Shown: one piece after another, positions 1-7,242 of the stretch
Layout of the letters: each line of letters opens with the position of its first letter
How positions within the stretch are numbered: the stretch's first letter is position 1
NCBI GenBank assembly: GCA_032128395.1
Contig: JAQBGV010000042.1
Location: forward strand, 1-13,430
Origin: JAQBGV01 sp032128395
GTDB taxonomy: Bacteria; Planctomycetota; UBA8108; UBA1146
Direction: 5' to 3'
DNA: 13,430 nucleotides
Notes under the pieces: model-generated
Told to the model about the DNA's origin: nothing
Databases searched by the model: none
Seen by the model: only the letters and a program-made list of their open reading frames with translations
Program-made: the position numbers and the translations under genes

Positions 1-797
1 AGTCGCTTTAGCTGCGCGACCGTCGCCTCCGCCACCTTGGGATCCCCAGGGCCGTTCGAGATGAGAAATCCGTCCGCGCGCTCCCGCTCGAGGTCGTGGT
101 CATGGGGGACGCGAAGGACATCCGCTCCTCGCTGGCAGAGAGACCGGATGATGTTTGCTTTTGCGCCACAGTCGACGAGGACGATTCGTGGATGAGTTCC
201 GGCTCCCACCCCCTCGTAGAGGCGCGGCTCGTCGCAGCTCACCTCGGCGACAAGATCCCGCGTGGCGGCATCCGCGATCTCGGGGAGCTCTTCCACTCCC
301 TCGACTTCGATACGCCCCGGGCGAGTGCCATGGCTCCGCAACCTCCGGGTCAATGCGCGGGTGTCCACACAGCACAGCCCGGGCACCCCTTCTTCGATGA
401 GCCACTCCTCGAGAGACCGCGCCGCGCTCCAGTGGGTCGAGCCGCCGGAGAGCGTGGCGATCACCAACGCGCTCGCCTGGACATGCTCCGACTCGAAGCC
501 TTCCGGGAGCGACCCAGGCGTGGGTCGTGGGGGGACCCCGTAGTTGCCGATCAGCGGATAGGTGAAGCTCAGGATCTGGCCGCGGTACGAAGGGTCGGTC
601 AGCGACTCCGGGTACCCGACCATCCCGGTCGTGAAGACGACCTCTCCCGCGACTGCTTTCGTAGCGCCGAAGTGGTATCCCTCGAACACCGTACCGTCAT
701 CGAGGACCAGGCGTGCGCGGCGGGAGCGGTCGGGAGGATGGTCTACGGGGGAGAGGGTGATCGGTCCGTTCTGGTCGTCGGACGAAGCCTCGGCCAC
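1..797 (-). CDS. carA: Carbamoyl-phosphate synthase small (glutaminase) subunit, C-terminus cut by window edge
   Basis: CarA hydrolyses glutamine and passes ammonia to CarB, which makes carbamoyl phosphate for pyrimidines and arginine in the cytoplasm. The visible 265 codons cover the N-terminal domain (RLVLDDGTVFEGYHFGA, FTTGMVGYPESLTDPSYRGQ, SFTYPLIGNYG, DTRALTRRLRSHG) and the start of the class I glutaminase domain (VLVDCGAKANIIRSL, then ISNGPGDP close to the edge). The catalytic Cys and His/Glu lie beyond position 1, so activity cannot be judged here. The GTG start at 797 has an AGGA-type ribosome site 7 nt upstream. No ATG, GTG or TTG lies nearer the conserved domain and an in-frame stop lies about 60 nt upstream. 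The protein therefore carries about 26 extra polar residues before the usual start. It has its own promoter (866-896), 119 nt after pgeF. carB is not visible. Confidence 0.95.
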   Translation of the reverse strand, partial: MAEASSDDQNGPITLSPVDHPPDRSRRARLVLDDGTVFEGYHFGATKAVAGEVVFTTGMVGYPESLTDPSYRGQILSFTYPLIGNYGVPPRPTPGSLPEGFESEHVQASALVIATLSGGSTHWSAARSLEEWLIEEGVPGLCCVDTRALTRRLRSHGTRPGRIEVEGVEELPEIADAATRDLVAEVSCDEPRLYEGVGAGTHPRIVLVDCGAKANIIRSLCQRGADVLRVPHDHDLERERADGFLISNGPGDPKVAEATVAQLKR

Positions 798-865
798 GGG
801 ATTCCTCGGGGGCGATCGGTGGTTTGAGCGGTGGGAGACGGCGGAGGCCCACTGTCACCAGGGAG

Positions 866-896
866 AGTGTAGCCGGCCCGAATCGGAAGAGAAGTG
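866..896 (-). promoter_or_regulatory. Probable sigma70-type promoter of carA
   Basis: On the minus strand CTTCTC (889-894) and TACACT (866-871) are 17 bp apart, in the gap between pgeF and carA. Predicted transcription would start near 859, giving a leader of about 60 nt. The same pattern, CACTT followed 20 nt later by TACACT, precedes the tRNA gene at the other end of the window. That match supports the call, since the -35 box alone is weak. Confidence 0.45.
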
Positions 897-916
897 ATTC
901 CCCGTCCCCGAGACGC

Positions 917-1699
917 TCACACCATCCACCCCGCGACCACGCCGTTGCGGCCGGTTCGACCTAGGTCGCGGCGGTGACTGTAGAACCGACCGAACTCCTC
1001 GTGACTGCAGTGTGAGGCGATCGCGATCCGGGCCCCGTCGATCCCGGCTTGCTCGAGGATCGCGCGATGAATGCGGCGGAGGTCCAGTCGCCGCCCCTGG
1101 GTCGCCGCGAGCGCACCCGGTCGCGCTGCGACTGCGTCGAACACTTCGTCCCCCACCTCGAAGCAATCGCCACAGATTCCGGGACCGACCGCAGCCACGC
1201 ACTCGCGGGGATCCGTACCTCGGTCTTTCAGTGCGAAGAGCAGAGCCTCGACGACGCCGGCCGCCGTTCCGCGCCAACCCGCGTGCGCGACCCCACCGCG
1301 CCGATTCTCTGGATCGACGATGACGACAACAGGACAGTCAGCGCTCAGAGAGAGCGCGAACACCCCCGGCTCCTCGAGGAGGACGGCATCGTGGCCTCGC
1401 AGACGGCTGCTCGGAGCGAGCACTCCCTCGCCTCGGTCGGAGAGCCCCACCGCGCAGACATCTGCGCCATGGCATTGCCCCGGCACGACCCAATCCGTCA
1501 CGCTCAGGCCGAGCGCCCCGGCGAGTCGCGTGCGGTTCTCGCGAACGCGGTCCGGTTCGTCACCGGTCGAGAAACCGAGATTCAAGGAGTCGAACGGCGC
1601 GGAACTGGTTCCGCCGGAGCGCGTCGAGCACGCTCCCAGCCAACCGGCGAGATCGGACCCCTCGCGAAGTGGTGCGAACAGGTCGATCGTCTCGATCAA
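917..1699 (-). CDS. pgeF: Peptidoglycan editing factor / purine nucleoside phosphorylase family (YfiH/YlmD, laccase domain)
   Basis: PgeF-family proteins are cytoplasmic zinc enzymes. E. coli YfiH removes wrongly added L-serine from UDP-MurNAc precursors, and several homologues cleave purine nucleosides. The older multicopper oxidase label is less likely. The 260-residue product has the full motif set: LNLGFSTGD (40-47), GQCHGAD with His78, LSADCP with Cys122, VAHAGWRGT with His139, VGPGICGDCFEVGDEV (171-186) and the C-terminal FYSHRRDLGRTGR (239-251). The three metal ligands H78, C122 and H139 are present. The chosen TTG start overlaps the stop of the upstream transporter as TTGA, with GGAG 8 nt before it. 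A longer frame reaching back to 1993 would lie inside the transporter gene and carries no domain. The length is normal for the family. Confidence 0.93.
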   Translation of the reverse strand: MIETIDLFAPLREGSDLAGWLGACSTRSGGTSSAPFDSLNLGFSTGDEPDRVRENRTRLAGALGLSVTDWVVPGQCHGADVCAVGLSDRGEGVLAPSSRLRGHDAVLLEEPGVFALSLSADCPVVVIVDPENRRGGVAHAGWRGTAAGVVEALLFALKDRGTDPRECVAAVGPGICGDCFEVGDEVFDAVAARPGALAATQGRRLDLRRIHRAILEQAGIDGARIAIASHCSHEEFGRFYSHRRDLGRTGRNGVVAGWMV

Positions 1700-3024
1700 C
1701 CTGCCGACTCCAGGGGCGGGTCCTTCTCCTCGGCGGCGAACTCCTCGATCAGCGGCAGGATGAATTCCTCGGCGAGGATCTTCCCGATCGCGGCGAGGGG
1801 AACCGAGAGCAAGACTCCGATGAACCCGAGAACTTCGCCGAAGATCAACATCGTGACGATCACGGTCAACGGATGCAGCCCGACCTCCTTGCCGAGGAAC
1901 TTCGGGACCATCCAGAACCCCTCGATCGTCTCCATCGCGGCAAAGATCGCTGCGACCCCGACGAGTGAACCGAAACTCTGGGTCTCGAGCCACACGAGGA
2001 TCACGGAGGGGATGATCGCGAACCAGATTCCGATGTAGGGGACCAGCGCCAGGAAGCCGGCAGCGATCCCGAGCGGGATGGCGAAGGGAACTCCGAAGAT
2101 CAGCAGCCCTATGGAGGTGCCGATCCCCTTGACCACGCAGATCGTGATCCGACCGCGGAAGAACGCCGCCATGGTGCGGTCGATCTTCCCGACGATCCGC
2201 ACGATCTTGTCGCGATGCCGACCGGGGAGGAACGAGCGGATACGGTCGACCAAGGGATCGATCTCGAGGAGCAGATAGAAGATGTAGAGCGGACAGAGGA
2301 GCATCCAGCTGAACCAGGTGAAGAGCGAGCTGAACAGGCTCCGCGAGTCATCACCGGGCGGCTCGGCGACTGAGCTTGCCTCATCCGATGAGATGAATGG
2401 CCGAAACGGAGCGGCGAGGAACGCCTCTATCCAGCCCTCGACTCTTCCGATCAGCTCGGCTCTCTTCGCTTCCGATCCGAACTCGGTCCGTTTCTCCACG
2501 AGCCAATTTTCGACGGAGTCAAAGATCTGGCGTGAGGTGCTTCCCTCCGCGCACCGGCTGGAGAGTCGATCGATGTAGGCCTCACTCAGGACGAAATAGC
2601 CGGGCTGGTACCCCGGCTTGTGATTCTTCTCGTGGTAGTAGTCTCCACCCCCGTCCGGAATCTCCGTCAGCTGCTCGGTGCGGATCATCGGGTTCGCCGC
2701 AATCTCCTCTGCGGTGTAGCGGGGCTCGCCTCGGATCGATTCGACGAGGTTGATGGCGCCACGGGAGAGATAGAAGCCGGAGACCGCGATCGTAGAGACG
2801 ATGATCACGGTGCCGACCAGGAAGATCACGATCACGGCGGCAAGGCGGGTGAACTTTCGTCGCTCGAGCGCGTCCGCAATGGGGTCGAGGACGTACGCGA
2901 CGATGAAGCTGAAGAGGAGAGGCGCGAAGATGCCGCTCAGCTGGTACGCGCCGTAGAACGCTCCGGCGATGACCAGGAGCAGCAGGGTCAGCCGGACGCC
3001 GCGCTTCTGTAGGATGCGGTCCAC
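1696..3024 (-). CDS. AI-2E transporter / PerM family membrane protein
   Basis: Members are polytopic inner-membrane proteins implicated in export of autoinducer-2, in Na+/H+ antiport or as permeases of unknown substrate. The substrate cannot be told from sequence. The 442-residue product has hydrophobic helices at about 12-28, 32-50, 60-86, 231-253, 292-312, 313-345, 350-372 and 383-418. The family signatures VPYIG (328-332) and FLGKEVGLHPLTVIV (376-390) are clear. The soluble loop between helices 3 and 4 spans about 140 residues (88-228). It holds a Gly/Tyr-rich patch at 126-143 and makes the protein longer than the usual 350 or so residues. The GTG start at 3024 follows AGAGGG by 4 nt and overlaps the preceding gene by 37 nt. 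An earlier in-frame start at 3102 would add only an Arg-rich stretch, so I rejected it. The gene is translationally coupled to pgeF downstream. Confidence 0.9.
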   Translation of the reverse strand: MDRILQKRGVRLTLLLLVIAGAFYGAYQLSGIFAPLLFSFIVAYVLDPIADALERRKFTRLAAVIVIFLVGTVIIVSTIAVSGFYLSRGAINLVESIRGEPRYTAEEIAANPMIRTEQLTEIPDGGGDYYHEKNHKPGYQPGYFVLSEAYIDRLSSRCAEGSTSRQIFDSVENWLVEKRTEFGSEAKRAELIGRVEGWIEAFLAAPFRPFISSDEASSVAEPPGDDSRSLFSSLFTWFSWMLLCPLYIFYLLLEIDPLVDRIRSFLPGRHRDKIVRIVGKIDRTMAAFFRGRITICVVKGIGTSIGLLIFGVPFAIPLGIAAGFLALVPYIGIWFAIIPSVILVWLETQSFGSLVGVAAIFAAMETIEGFWMVPKFLGKEVGLHPLTVIVTMLIFGEVLGFIGVLLSVPLAAIGKILAEEFILPLIEEFAAEEKDPPLESAG

Positions 3025-3452
3025 TCGTCCCTCTCCGGGCAGTACTCGAGTTGTGGATCGACCGCGAACACCTCGGCGAACGAGCGCCCGTCGAAGCCGC
3101 AATCGAAGTCGGATCGATGGTCGCTCTCCCGCCGCCCCATCAAGCCGTGCTCGACGAGATTGAACACGATCTCGCCGACGTCCTCACTCGCGGTCAGCCC
3201 CCACGACGAGAAAACGGTCGCCGCAAGGCATCCGAACTCCTCGATCCCGTAGCGGTGGACTCCTTCGAGGAGGTCGGTGCCGGTGACGTGGTGATCCTCC
3301 GAAGGGGGAATCGGGTCATCGGGACCAAGGCCGTGCTTCCACCGCACGGTGTGGTCGAGCGACTCGAAGACGAACGTGTAGGCTTCACGAGGATAGCGGG
3401 GATCCTGTTCGAGCAGGTCCTCGAGCCGCTCCTCCGGGGAACGCTCCTCCAC
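2988..3452 (-). CDS. Minf_1886 family protein (function unknown)
   Basis: This 154-residue soluble protein matches my recollection of the uncharacterised Minf_1886 family: an N-terminal acidic segment, then DPRYPREAYTFVFESLDHTV (17-36), a middle HHVTGTDLLEGVHRYGIEEFG (54-74) and SSWGLTASEDVGEIVFNLVEHGLM (82-105). It has no signal peptide or membrane helix. I chose GTG at 3452 because GGAGG lies exactly 6 nt upstream and the conserved region begins soon after. An in-frame ATG at 3521 would add 23 residues but has no spaced ribosome site and overlaps the likely -10 box. It is the first gene of the block that continues into the AI-2E/PerM gene and pgeF, overlapping the former by 37 nt. I infer a role in envelope maintenance only from these neighbours. 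Confidence 0.82.
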   Translation of the reverse strand: MEERSPEERLEDLLEQDPRYPREAYTFVFESLDHTVRWKHGLGPDDPIPPSEDHHVTGTDLLEGVHRYGIEEFGCLAATVFSSWGLTASEDVGEIVFNLVEHGLMGRRESDHRSDFDCGFDGRSFAEVFAVDPQLEYCPERDEWTASYRSAASG

Positions 3453-3458
3453 CGAGAT

Positions 3459-3463
3459 CCTCC
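3459..3463 (-). promoter_or_regulatory. Ribosome binding site that fixes the GTG start of the Minf_1886-family gene
   Basis: GGAGG on the minus strand is followed by a 6-nt spacer and GTG at 3452. The alternative ATG at 3521 has only a site touching the start codon. Confidence 0.6.
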
Positions 3464-3519
3464 GTTCTCCGCTCTCTCGACGCAGCGTCGCGAGCACGAG
3501 CGGAACCTTCCAGCCCGGC

Positions 3520-3547
3520 ATCCTAGGTGAAGGGGTCGGTCGCGCAA
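3520..3547 (-). promoter_or_regulatory. Candidate promoter of the Minf_1886 / AI-2E / pgeF operon
   Basis: TTGCGC (3542-3547) and TAGGAT (3520-3525) are 16 bp apart on the minus strand, each matching four of six consensus bases. Transcription would start near 3513, about 60 nt before the GTG at 3452. That would leave the alternative ATG at 3521 outside the transcript. The match is moderate and the region is GC-rich. Confidence 0.33.
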
Positions 3548-3573
3548 CGCCTTTCGCGACGGATCGACCCCGC

Positions 3574-3598
3574 GGTGCCGTCCATCGCTATCGGCACC
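3574..3598. other. Stem-loop in the 3453-3736 intergenic region
   Basis: Perfect 7-bp arms GGTGCCG and CGGCACC flank an 11-nt loop. It lies upstream of the Minf_1886 promoter candidate, in an otherwise gene-free 284-bp stretch. It may be part of the end of the holB transcript or a protein-binding palindrome. No tract of T follows on either strand. Confidence 0.4.
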
Positions 3599-3660
3599 CG
3601 GGCTACCATGGCTGAAGAGCGATGCGTTATCGGAACTCGGCGAATCTGGCTTTCGATTTC

Positions 3661-3690
3661 CGGGCCCGGGTCGAGGCCGGGCCGGGCCCG
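3661..3690. other. Very GC-rich stem-loop downstream of holB
   Basis: The 9-bp arms CGGGCCCGG (3661-3669) and CCGGGCCCG (3682-3690) are perfect inverted copies with a 12-nt loop. It begins about 46 nt past the holB stop on the minus strand. It could act as a U-tract-less terminator or an mRNA 3' stabiliser for the long operon. No T run follows, so intrinsic termination is uncertain. Confidence 0.5.
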
Positions 3691-3736
3691 CTTCCAACGA
3701 TCTCGATCGAGTGGAAACGATGAGACCGATGGCAGC

Positions 3737-4771
3737 TCAAACCAAGGCGAAGAAACTCCGCGGAAGCTCCTGCGCCACCCTCGCGGGATCCGGCCGGCGC
3801 AGGACCCTCGCGAGTACCTCGAGTGTGAGCTCGACGCTGCGCCCCCTGGAGAGCCCTCGCGCGAGCTCGGCGATGAGGAGGCCGCGCTCTGCGGTACGTC
3901 GGCGAAGCGACGGGTCGGACTCTCGCTGTCCCCAGAGACCGATGAGGATCAGCTCGAGAAGGCGGTGCGCCCGGGCACGAGCGGTCTCCTTCGGGAGGGC
4001 AGGAAGATAGTCGATCAGTGTGCCTGGCCGTTCCCCCCCTACTCCGCGCAGGAGCTCGCGGAAGCGATCTCCACCACCACACGCCTCGATTCCCGAGAGC
4101 CACCGGGTGGCAACGCCGGGAGATCCCCCGCACGCGCGATGCAGCGCACGGAGAGAGTCCTCACCATCTCCCGCGATTGCGGCGATCTCGACGGCGCTAG
4201 CGAGACTCCTGACCGCCGCCGCAAAGGACGCCTCGTCCAGAGGAACGAAGGGGACGCGTTGGGTGCGAGAGTGGATCGTCTCGAGCAAGTGAGCGGGACG
4301 GCTCGTCACCAAGAGGAATACGATGCCGGGGGGTGGCTCTTCGAGCGTCTTGAGAAACGCGTTCGCCGCCGCCTCCCCCAACCTCTCCGCCCCATCGATC
4401 ACGATCACACGGTGTGCACCGGCTCGGAGGGCAAGGGCCGCGATCACTTCCCGCACCGCATCGATCTCGATCGTGGCTTCGGCAGCCGCTTGAAGCAGCC
4501 GGTACCCGGGGTGATTCTCGAAGGGGAGTACACAGCTCGGGCACTCTCCGCACGCCCCGACGCGGGAGGGATCCCCGCTTCCCTCCCCGCCCCGAAGACA
4601 GAGCACGGCGCGGGCGAACCCGTCCGCGAAACGTCGCTTCCCGACCCCCTCCGGTCCCGCGAGAAGATAGGCGTGCGCGAGCCGCCCCGCGGCGACCGCC
4701 TGCGAGAGGAACCGCCGCGCCAACTGCTGCCCGAACACATCGGGGCAGAGCGAACCCTCACCGGATGACAC
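3737..4771 (-). CDS. holB: DNA polymerase III clamp-loader subunit delta prime
   Basis: HolB is the stator of the clamp loader that places the beta clamp on primed DNA. The 344-residue product opens with the AAA+ fold: LAHAYLLAGPEGVGKR (31-46, Walker A with Arg in place of Ser/Thr, common in delta prime), a zinc module with Cys58, Cys74, Cys77 and Cys80, HRVIVIDGAERL (120-131), NAFLKTLEEPP (137-147) and TSRPAHLLETIHSRTQ (156-171). The SRC motif reads SRT, keeping the arginine finger R169 but not the Cys. The C-terminal part is helical as expected for the collar domain. GTG at 4771 was chosen because GAGGAGG lies 6 nt upstream and it overlaps tmk by 14 nt. A longer in-frame extension into tmk has no homology. 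tmk-holB pairing is common across bacteria, which supports the call. Confidence 0.92.
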   Translation of the reverse strand: MSSGEGSLCPDVFGQQLARRFLSQAVAAGRLAHAYLLAGPEGVGKRRFADGFARAVLCLRGGEGSGDPSRVGACGECPSCVLPFENHPGYRLLQAAAEATIEIDAVREVIAALALRAGAHRVIVIDGAERLGEAAANAFLKTLEEPPPGIVFLLVTSRPAHLLETIHSRTQRVPFVPLDEASFAAAVRSLASAVEIAAIAGDGEDSLRALHRACGGSPGVATRWLSGIEACGGGDRFRELLRGVGGERPGTLIDYLPALPKETARARAHRLLELILIGLWGQRESDPSLRRRTAERGLLIAELARGLSRGRSVELTLEVLARVLRRPDPARVAQELPRSFFALV

Positions 4772-5369
4772 GGCAGACCTCCTCGAAGACGCGTTCCGCC
4801 ACGACTTTCGCCGTTCCCTCCCCAGAGACACGGACGATCCGGTCTCCGGGGATTCCCCGTGTCTTCGAAAATCCGACCGACGCCCGCGCGAGCAGGTCGC
4901 TGTCGCTCTCGAAACGATCTCCCCCCTCGCCGAGCCTCTCCCGGCAATGCTCGAGCGCCAGTTCGATGATGACATTCAGGTCTGGGCGCCGACGCCCGAG
5001 CACCTCCCGGCAGACCGCGGTCGCCCGCGGCTCACCCAAGGTCCCCGCGATCCCCTGGTAGACGATCGTCGACAGATGATAGCGATCGCTGACGACCGCC
5101 TCCCCCCGGTGGAGCGCCGGCTCGATCCGCTCCTCCCACAGCTGGAGTCGACTCGCGAGGAACAGAAGCATCTGGGCCTCGGCCCCGATCGGGATCTCCC
5201 CGCGGGAGAGAAGCACCTCGCGGACCGATTCTCCGAGGGCGGTCCCCCCCGGCTCGCGGACCGAGAGGACCGTCCGACCCGTCCCCTCGAGGCGCGCGCG
5301 GAGCAGTTCCGCCTGCGTGGACTTCCCGGCCCCGTCGATCCCCTCGATCGCGATGAAGAGCCCGCTCAT
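4758..5369 (-). CDS. tmk: Thymidylate kinase (dTMP kinase)
   Basis: Tmk phosphorylates dTMP to dTDP using ATP, an essential step in dTTP supply. The 203-residue protein is full length. It has a P-loop at 9-18 (EGIDGAGKST), the dTMP-binding REPGG (38-42), DRYHLSTIVYQG (95-106) and a lid-region segment RERLGEGGDRFE (143-154). The ATG start overlaps the stop of lipA as ATGA. It has no clear ribosome site of its own, so translation probably depends on lipA. The last codons carry the ribosome site of holB. Confidence 0.95.
   Translation of the reverse strand: MSGLFIAIEGIDGAGKSTQAELLRARLEGTGRTVLSVREPGGTALGESVREVLLSRGEIPIGAEAQMLLFLASRLQLWEERIEPALHRGEAVVSDRYHLSTIVYQGIAGTLGEPRATAVCREVLGRRRPDLNVIIELALEHCRERLGEGGDRFESDSDLLARASVGFSKTRGIPGDRIVRVSGEGTAKVVAERVFEEVCRVIR
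4778..4784 (-). promoter_or_regulatory. Ribosome binding site of holB inside the tmk 3' end
   Basis: GAGGAGG is separated by 6 nt from the GTG at 4771. It settles the holB start and lies within the last codons of tmk. Confidence 0.6.
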
Positions 5370-6277
5370 CGGAGTGGCATCTGCATGTCCGCGAGGTACG
5401 AGGACCGCACGAAGGGACCGGCGAAGACTCGGTCGAAGCCGATCTCCAGACCCCGTCGCTCGATCTCGGTGAACCGCTCGGGGGGCACGTACTCGACGAC
5501 CGGCAGACTCTCCGCCGACGGGGCGAGATACTGCCCCACGGTCAGCATCTGGCAACCGTGCCGGTGGAGATCCACCATCGTCTGCTCGATCTCCTCCGCC
5601 TGCTCGCCGAGACCGACCATCAGTCCCGACTTCACCCAATTCTCCGGCGCCCGCCTGCGCGCTCGGGCGAGGAGCTCGAGGGAGCGCTCGTACCGCGCGC
5701 CCGGGCGAGCCCGTCGGTAGAGGCGCGGCACCGTCTCGATGTTGTGGTTCAGAATGTCGGGGCGCGCATCGATCACGCGATCGATGTCCGCCTCTCGTCC
5801 CCGGAAGTCGGGGATCAGCACTTCGATCGTCAACTGCGGGAGACGAACGCGAAGCCCCTCGATGCAGGCGACGAAGTGTCCGCTCCCCTGGTCGGGGAGA
5901 TCATCCCGATTCACCGAGGTGATCACGACGTGGCGCAACTGAAGCGCGACAACGGCGTCGATCACCCGCGCCGGCTCATCCGGATCGGGAGGAAGCACCG
6001 GCCCACCCGCGACCGAGCAGAACGGGCAGGAGCGCGTGCAGCGGTCCCCGAGGATCAAGAAAGTGGCCGTGCCGCGGGAGTAGCAGTGATTCCGGTTCGG
6101 GCAGCGCGCCTCTTCGCAGATGGTGTGGAGGTCGCGGTCGCGGAGGATCGCTGAGACCCGACGACTCGCCGCCGAGCGTTCGAGGGGGAGTCGGAGCCAC
6201 TCGGGGAGCCGTTCCCGCCGCCACGGGGTCCGGGGACCGGAGTTGCGAGGTGTGGACGGCGAGATCGGATCGGACAT
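5366..6277 (-). CDS. lipA: Lipoyl synthase (radical SAM)
   Basis: LipA inserts two sulfurs into octanoyl groups attached to 2-oxoacid dehydrogenases and the glycine-cleavage H protein. The 303-residue product carries the auxiliary cluster motif C54-x4-C59-x5-C65 (CEEARCPNRNHC) and the radical SAM motif C80-x3-C84-x2-C87 (CTRSCPFC). It also has VVITSVNRDDLPDQGSGHF (117-135), the NHNIETVPRLY motif (177-187), GLMVGLGE (218-225) and the C-terminal RSSYLAD (291-297) that supplies the serine ligand. The ATG at 6277 has GGAGG 4 nt upstream. No octanoyltransferase (lipB or lipM) lies in the window. A 59-nt gap separates it from the patatin gene. It holds a weak promoter-like pair on the minus strand (TTGCCG, 17 nt, TAGTCT), so lipA-tmk-holB might also be transcribed separately. 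Confidence 0.96.
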   Translation of the reverse strand: MSDPISPSTPRNSGPRTPWRRERLPEWLRLPLERSAASRRVSAILRDRDLHTICEEARCPNRNHCYSRGTATFLILGDRCTRSCPFCSVAGGPVLPPDPDEPARVIDAVVALQLRHVVITSVNRDDLPDQGSGHFVACIEGLRVRLPQLTIEVLIPDFRGREADIDRVIDARPDILNHNIETVPRLYRRARPGARYERSLELLARARRRAPENWVKSGLMVGLGEQAEEIEQTMVDLHRHGCQMLTVGQYLAPSAESLPVVEYVPPERFTEIERRGLEIGFDRVFAGPFVRSSYLADMQMPLR

Positions 6278-6336
6278 GTCTCCTCCAACGGGGCGGTGAG
6301 GAGACTAGCGCGGCGGGCGCCGAGCGGCAAGCGGGC

Positions 6337-7239
6337 CTACCTCCGCAGGAAGCGGAGCACGCCCTTCAGCCGGTTCCGGATCTCATCGAGGTGGGCGACC
6401 GCCTCGATCTCCCCCGCCCGGACGATCGCCTCGAGGTTGGAGAAGTCGGACCAGTACTTCTCACCGATCCTAGGACGAAGGACCACATCCGCCTGGGAGA
6501 GCGCCAGAGCGGTCAGCTTGCGCCCCGCGATCGCCTCGCAGCGCATGATGCTGTCCCACCCCCGTGCCACGTCTTTGATCGGCTCGAGCTCGTTCGAGAG
6601 ATCGATCGCGATCACCAGCGCCCCGGGGATCATCTCCCGTGCCGCCTCGACCGGAACCGATGAGATCACTCCGACGTCCGCGAGCAGCATCCCGTCGAGC
6701 TTGACCGGCGGGAAGAAGCCTGGAATCGAACAAGAGGCGGTCACCGCGTCGAGGAGAGTTCCGTGGGAGATCAGAACTTCGCGGGGCTCGCGGAGATCGA
6801 GGACGGGCACGGCGAAGGGGATCTTGAGATCATCGAACTTCGCATCCCCGACGAATTCGTGGACTACCTCGCGCAGCTTCTCACCGGAAAGGATCGAGGG
6901 GCGTCGGATCAGGCTCGCGAAACGGAAGCTCCGGCGCACATTCGCGAAGATCACGCCGAGGAAGTTCTGCTCCGCATTGTTCGCGCCGAACATCATTCGA
7001 CGGAAACTGTCGTTCATGAATCGCTCGGAGCGGAGGTACTTTAGTGTAGTATCGATCAGAGACTCGATGTCCGGGCGGACGCCGTAGGTCGCTCCCAAGA
7101 TCGAGCCGACCGAGGTGCCGACGATCCCATCGATGGGGATCCCCTCGCGTTCGAGGACACGCACCACCCCGAGGTGAGCGAGTCCACGCGATCCCCCTCC
7201 TCCGAGGGCGAGCACCACCTTGCTCTTGCCGAATACCAT
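6337..7239 (-). CDS. Patatin-like phospholipase / acyl hydrolase (RssA-like)
   Basis: Patatin-family enzymes use a Ser-Asp dyad to release fatty acyl chains from phospholipids or related esters. The 300-residue protein has the oxyanion glycine loop GGGGSRGLAHLG (13-24), the nucleophile motif GTSVG with Ser43, the ASCSIPGFFPPV block (168-179) and the catalytic Asp188. The usual D-G-G/A reads D-V-G here, but the Asp and the following VISSVPV are kept. There is no signal peptide, so it probably acts in the cytoplasm or at the inner face of the membrane. The ATG at 7239 follows GGGGAG and starts 3 nt after the ligase stop, implying coupled translation with it. The length suits the small single-domain NTE/RssA-like group. 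The natural substrate cannot be told. Confidence 0.9.
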   Translation of the reverse strand: MVFGKSKVVLALGGGGSRGLAHLGVVRVLEREGIPIDGIVGTSVGSILGATYGVRPDIESLIDTTLKYLRSERFMNDSFRRMMFGANNAEQNFLGVIFANVRRSFRFASLIRRPSILSGEKLREVVHEFVGDAKFDDLKIPFAVPVLDLREPREVLISHGTLLDAVTASCSIPGFFPPVKLDGMLLADVGVISSVPVEAAREMIPGALVIAIDLSNELEPIKDVARGWDSIMRCEAIAGRKLTALALSQADVVLRPRIGEKYWSDFSNLEAIVRAGEIEAVAHLDEIRNRLKGVLRFLRR

Positions 7240-7242
7240 CGC

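Noticed and set aside
917..1993. PgeF extended to an upstream start at 1993
   Set aside because: The extra 98 residues lie inside the AI-2E transporter gene and are Arg/Asp-rich without similarity. The TTG overlapping the transporter stop fits the family N-terminus.
3527..4768. A 413-residue plus-strand frame
   Set aside because: It is antisense to holB, whose AAA+ and zinc motifs are clear.
4758..5639. Longer tmk start at 5639
   Set aside because: The extension lies within lipA. The P-loop begins a few residues after the ATG at 5369, as in all thymidylate kinases.
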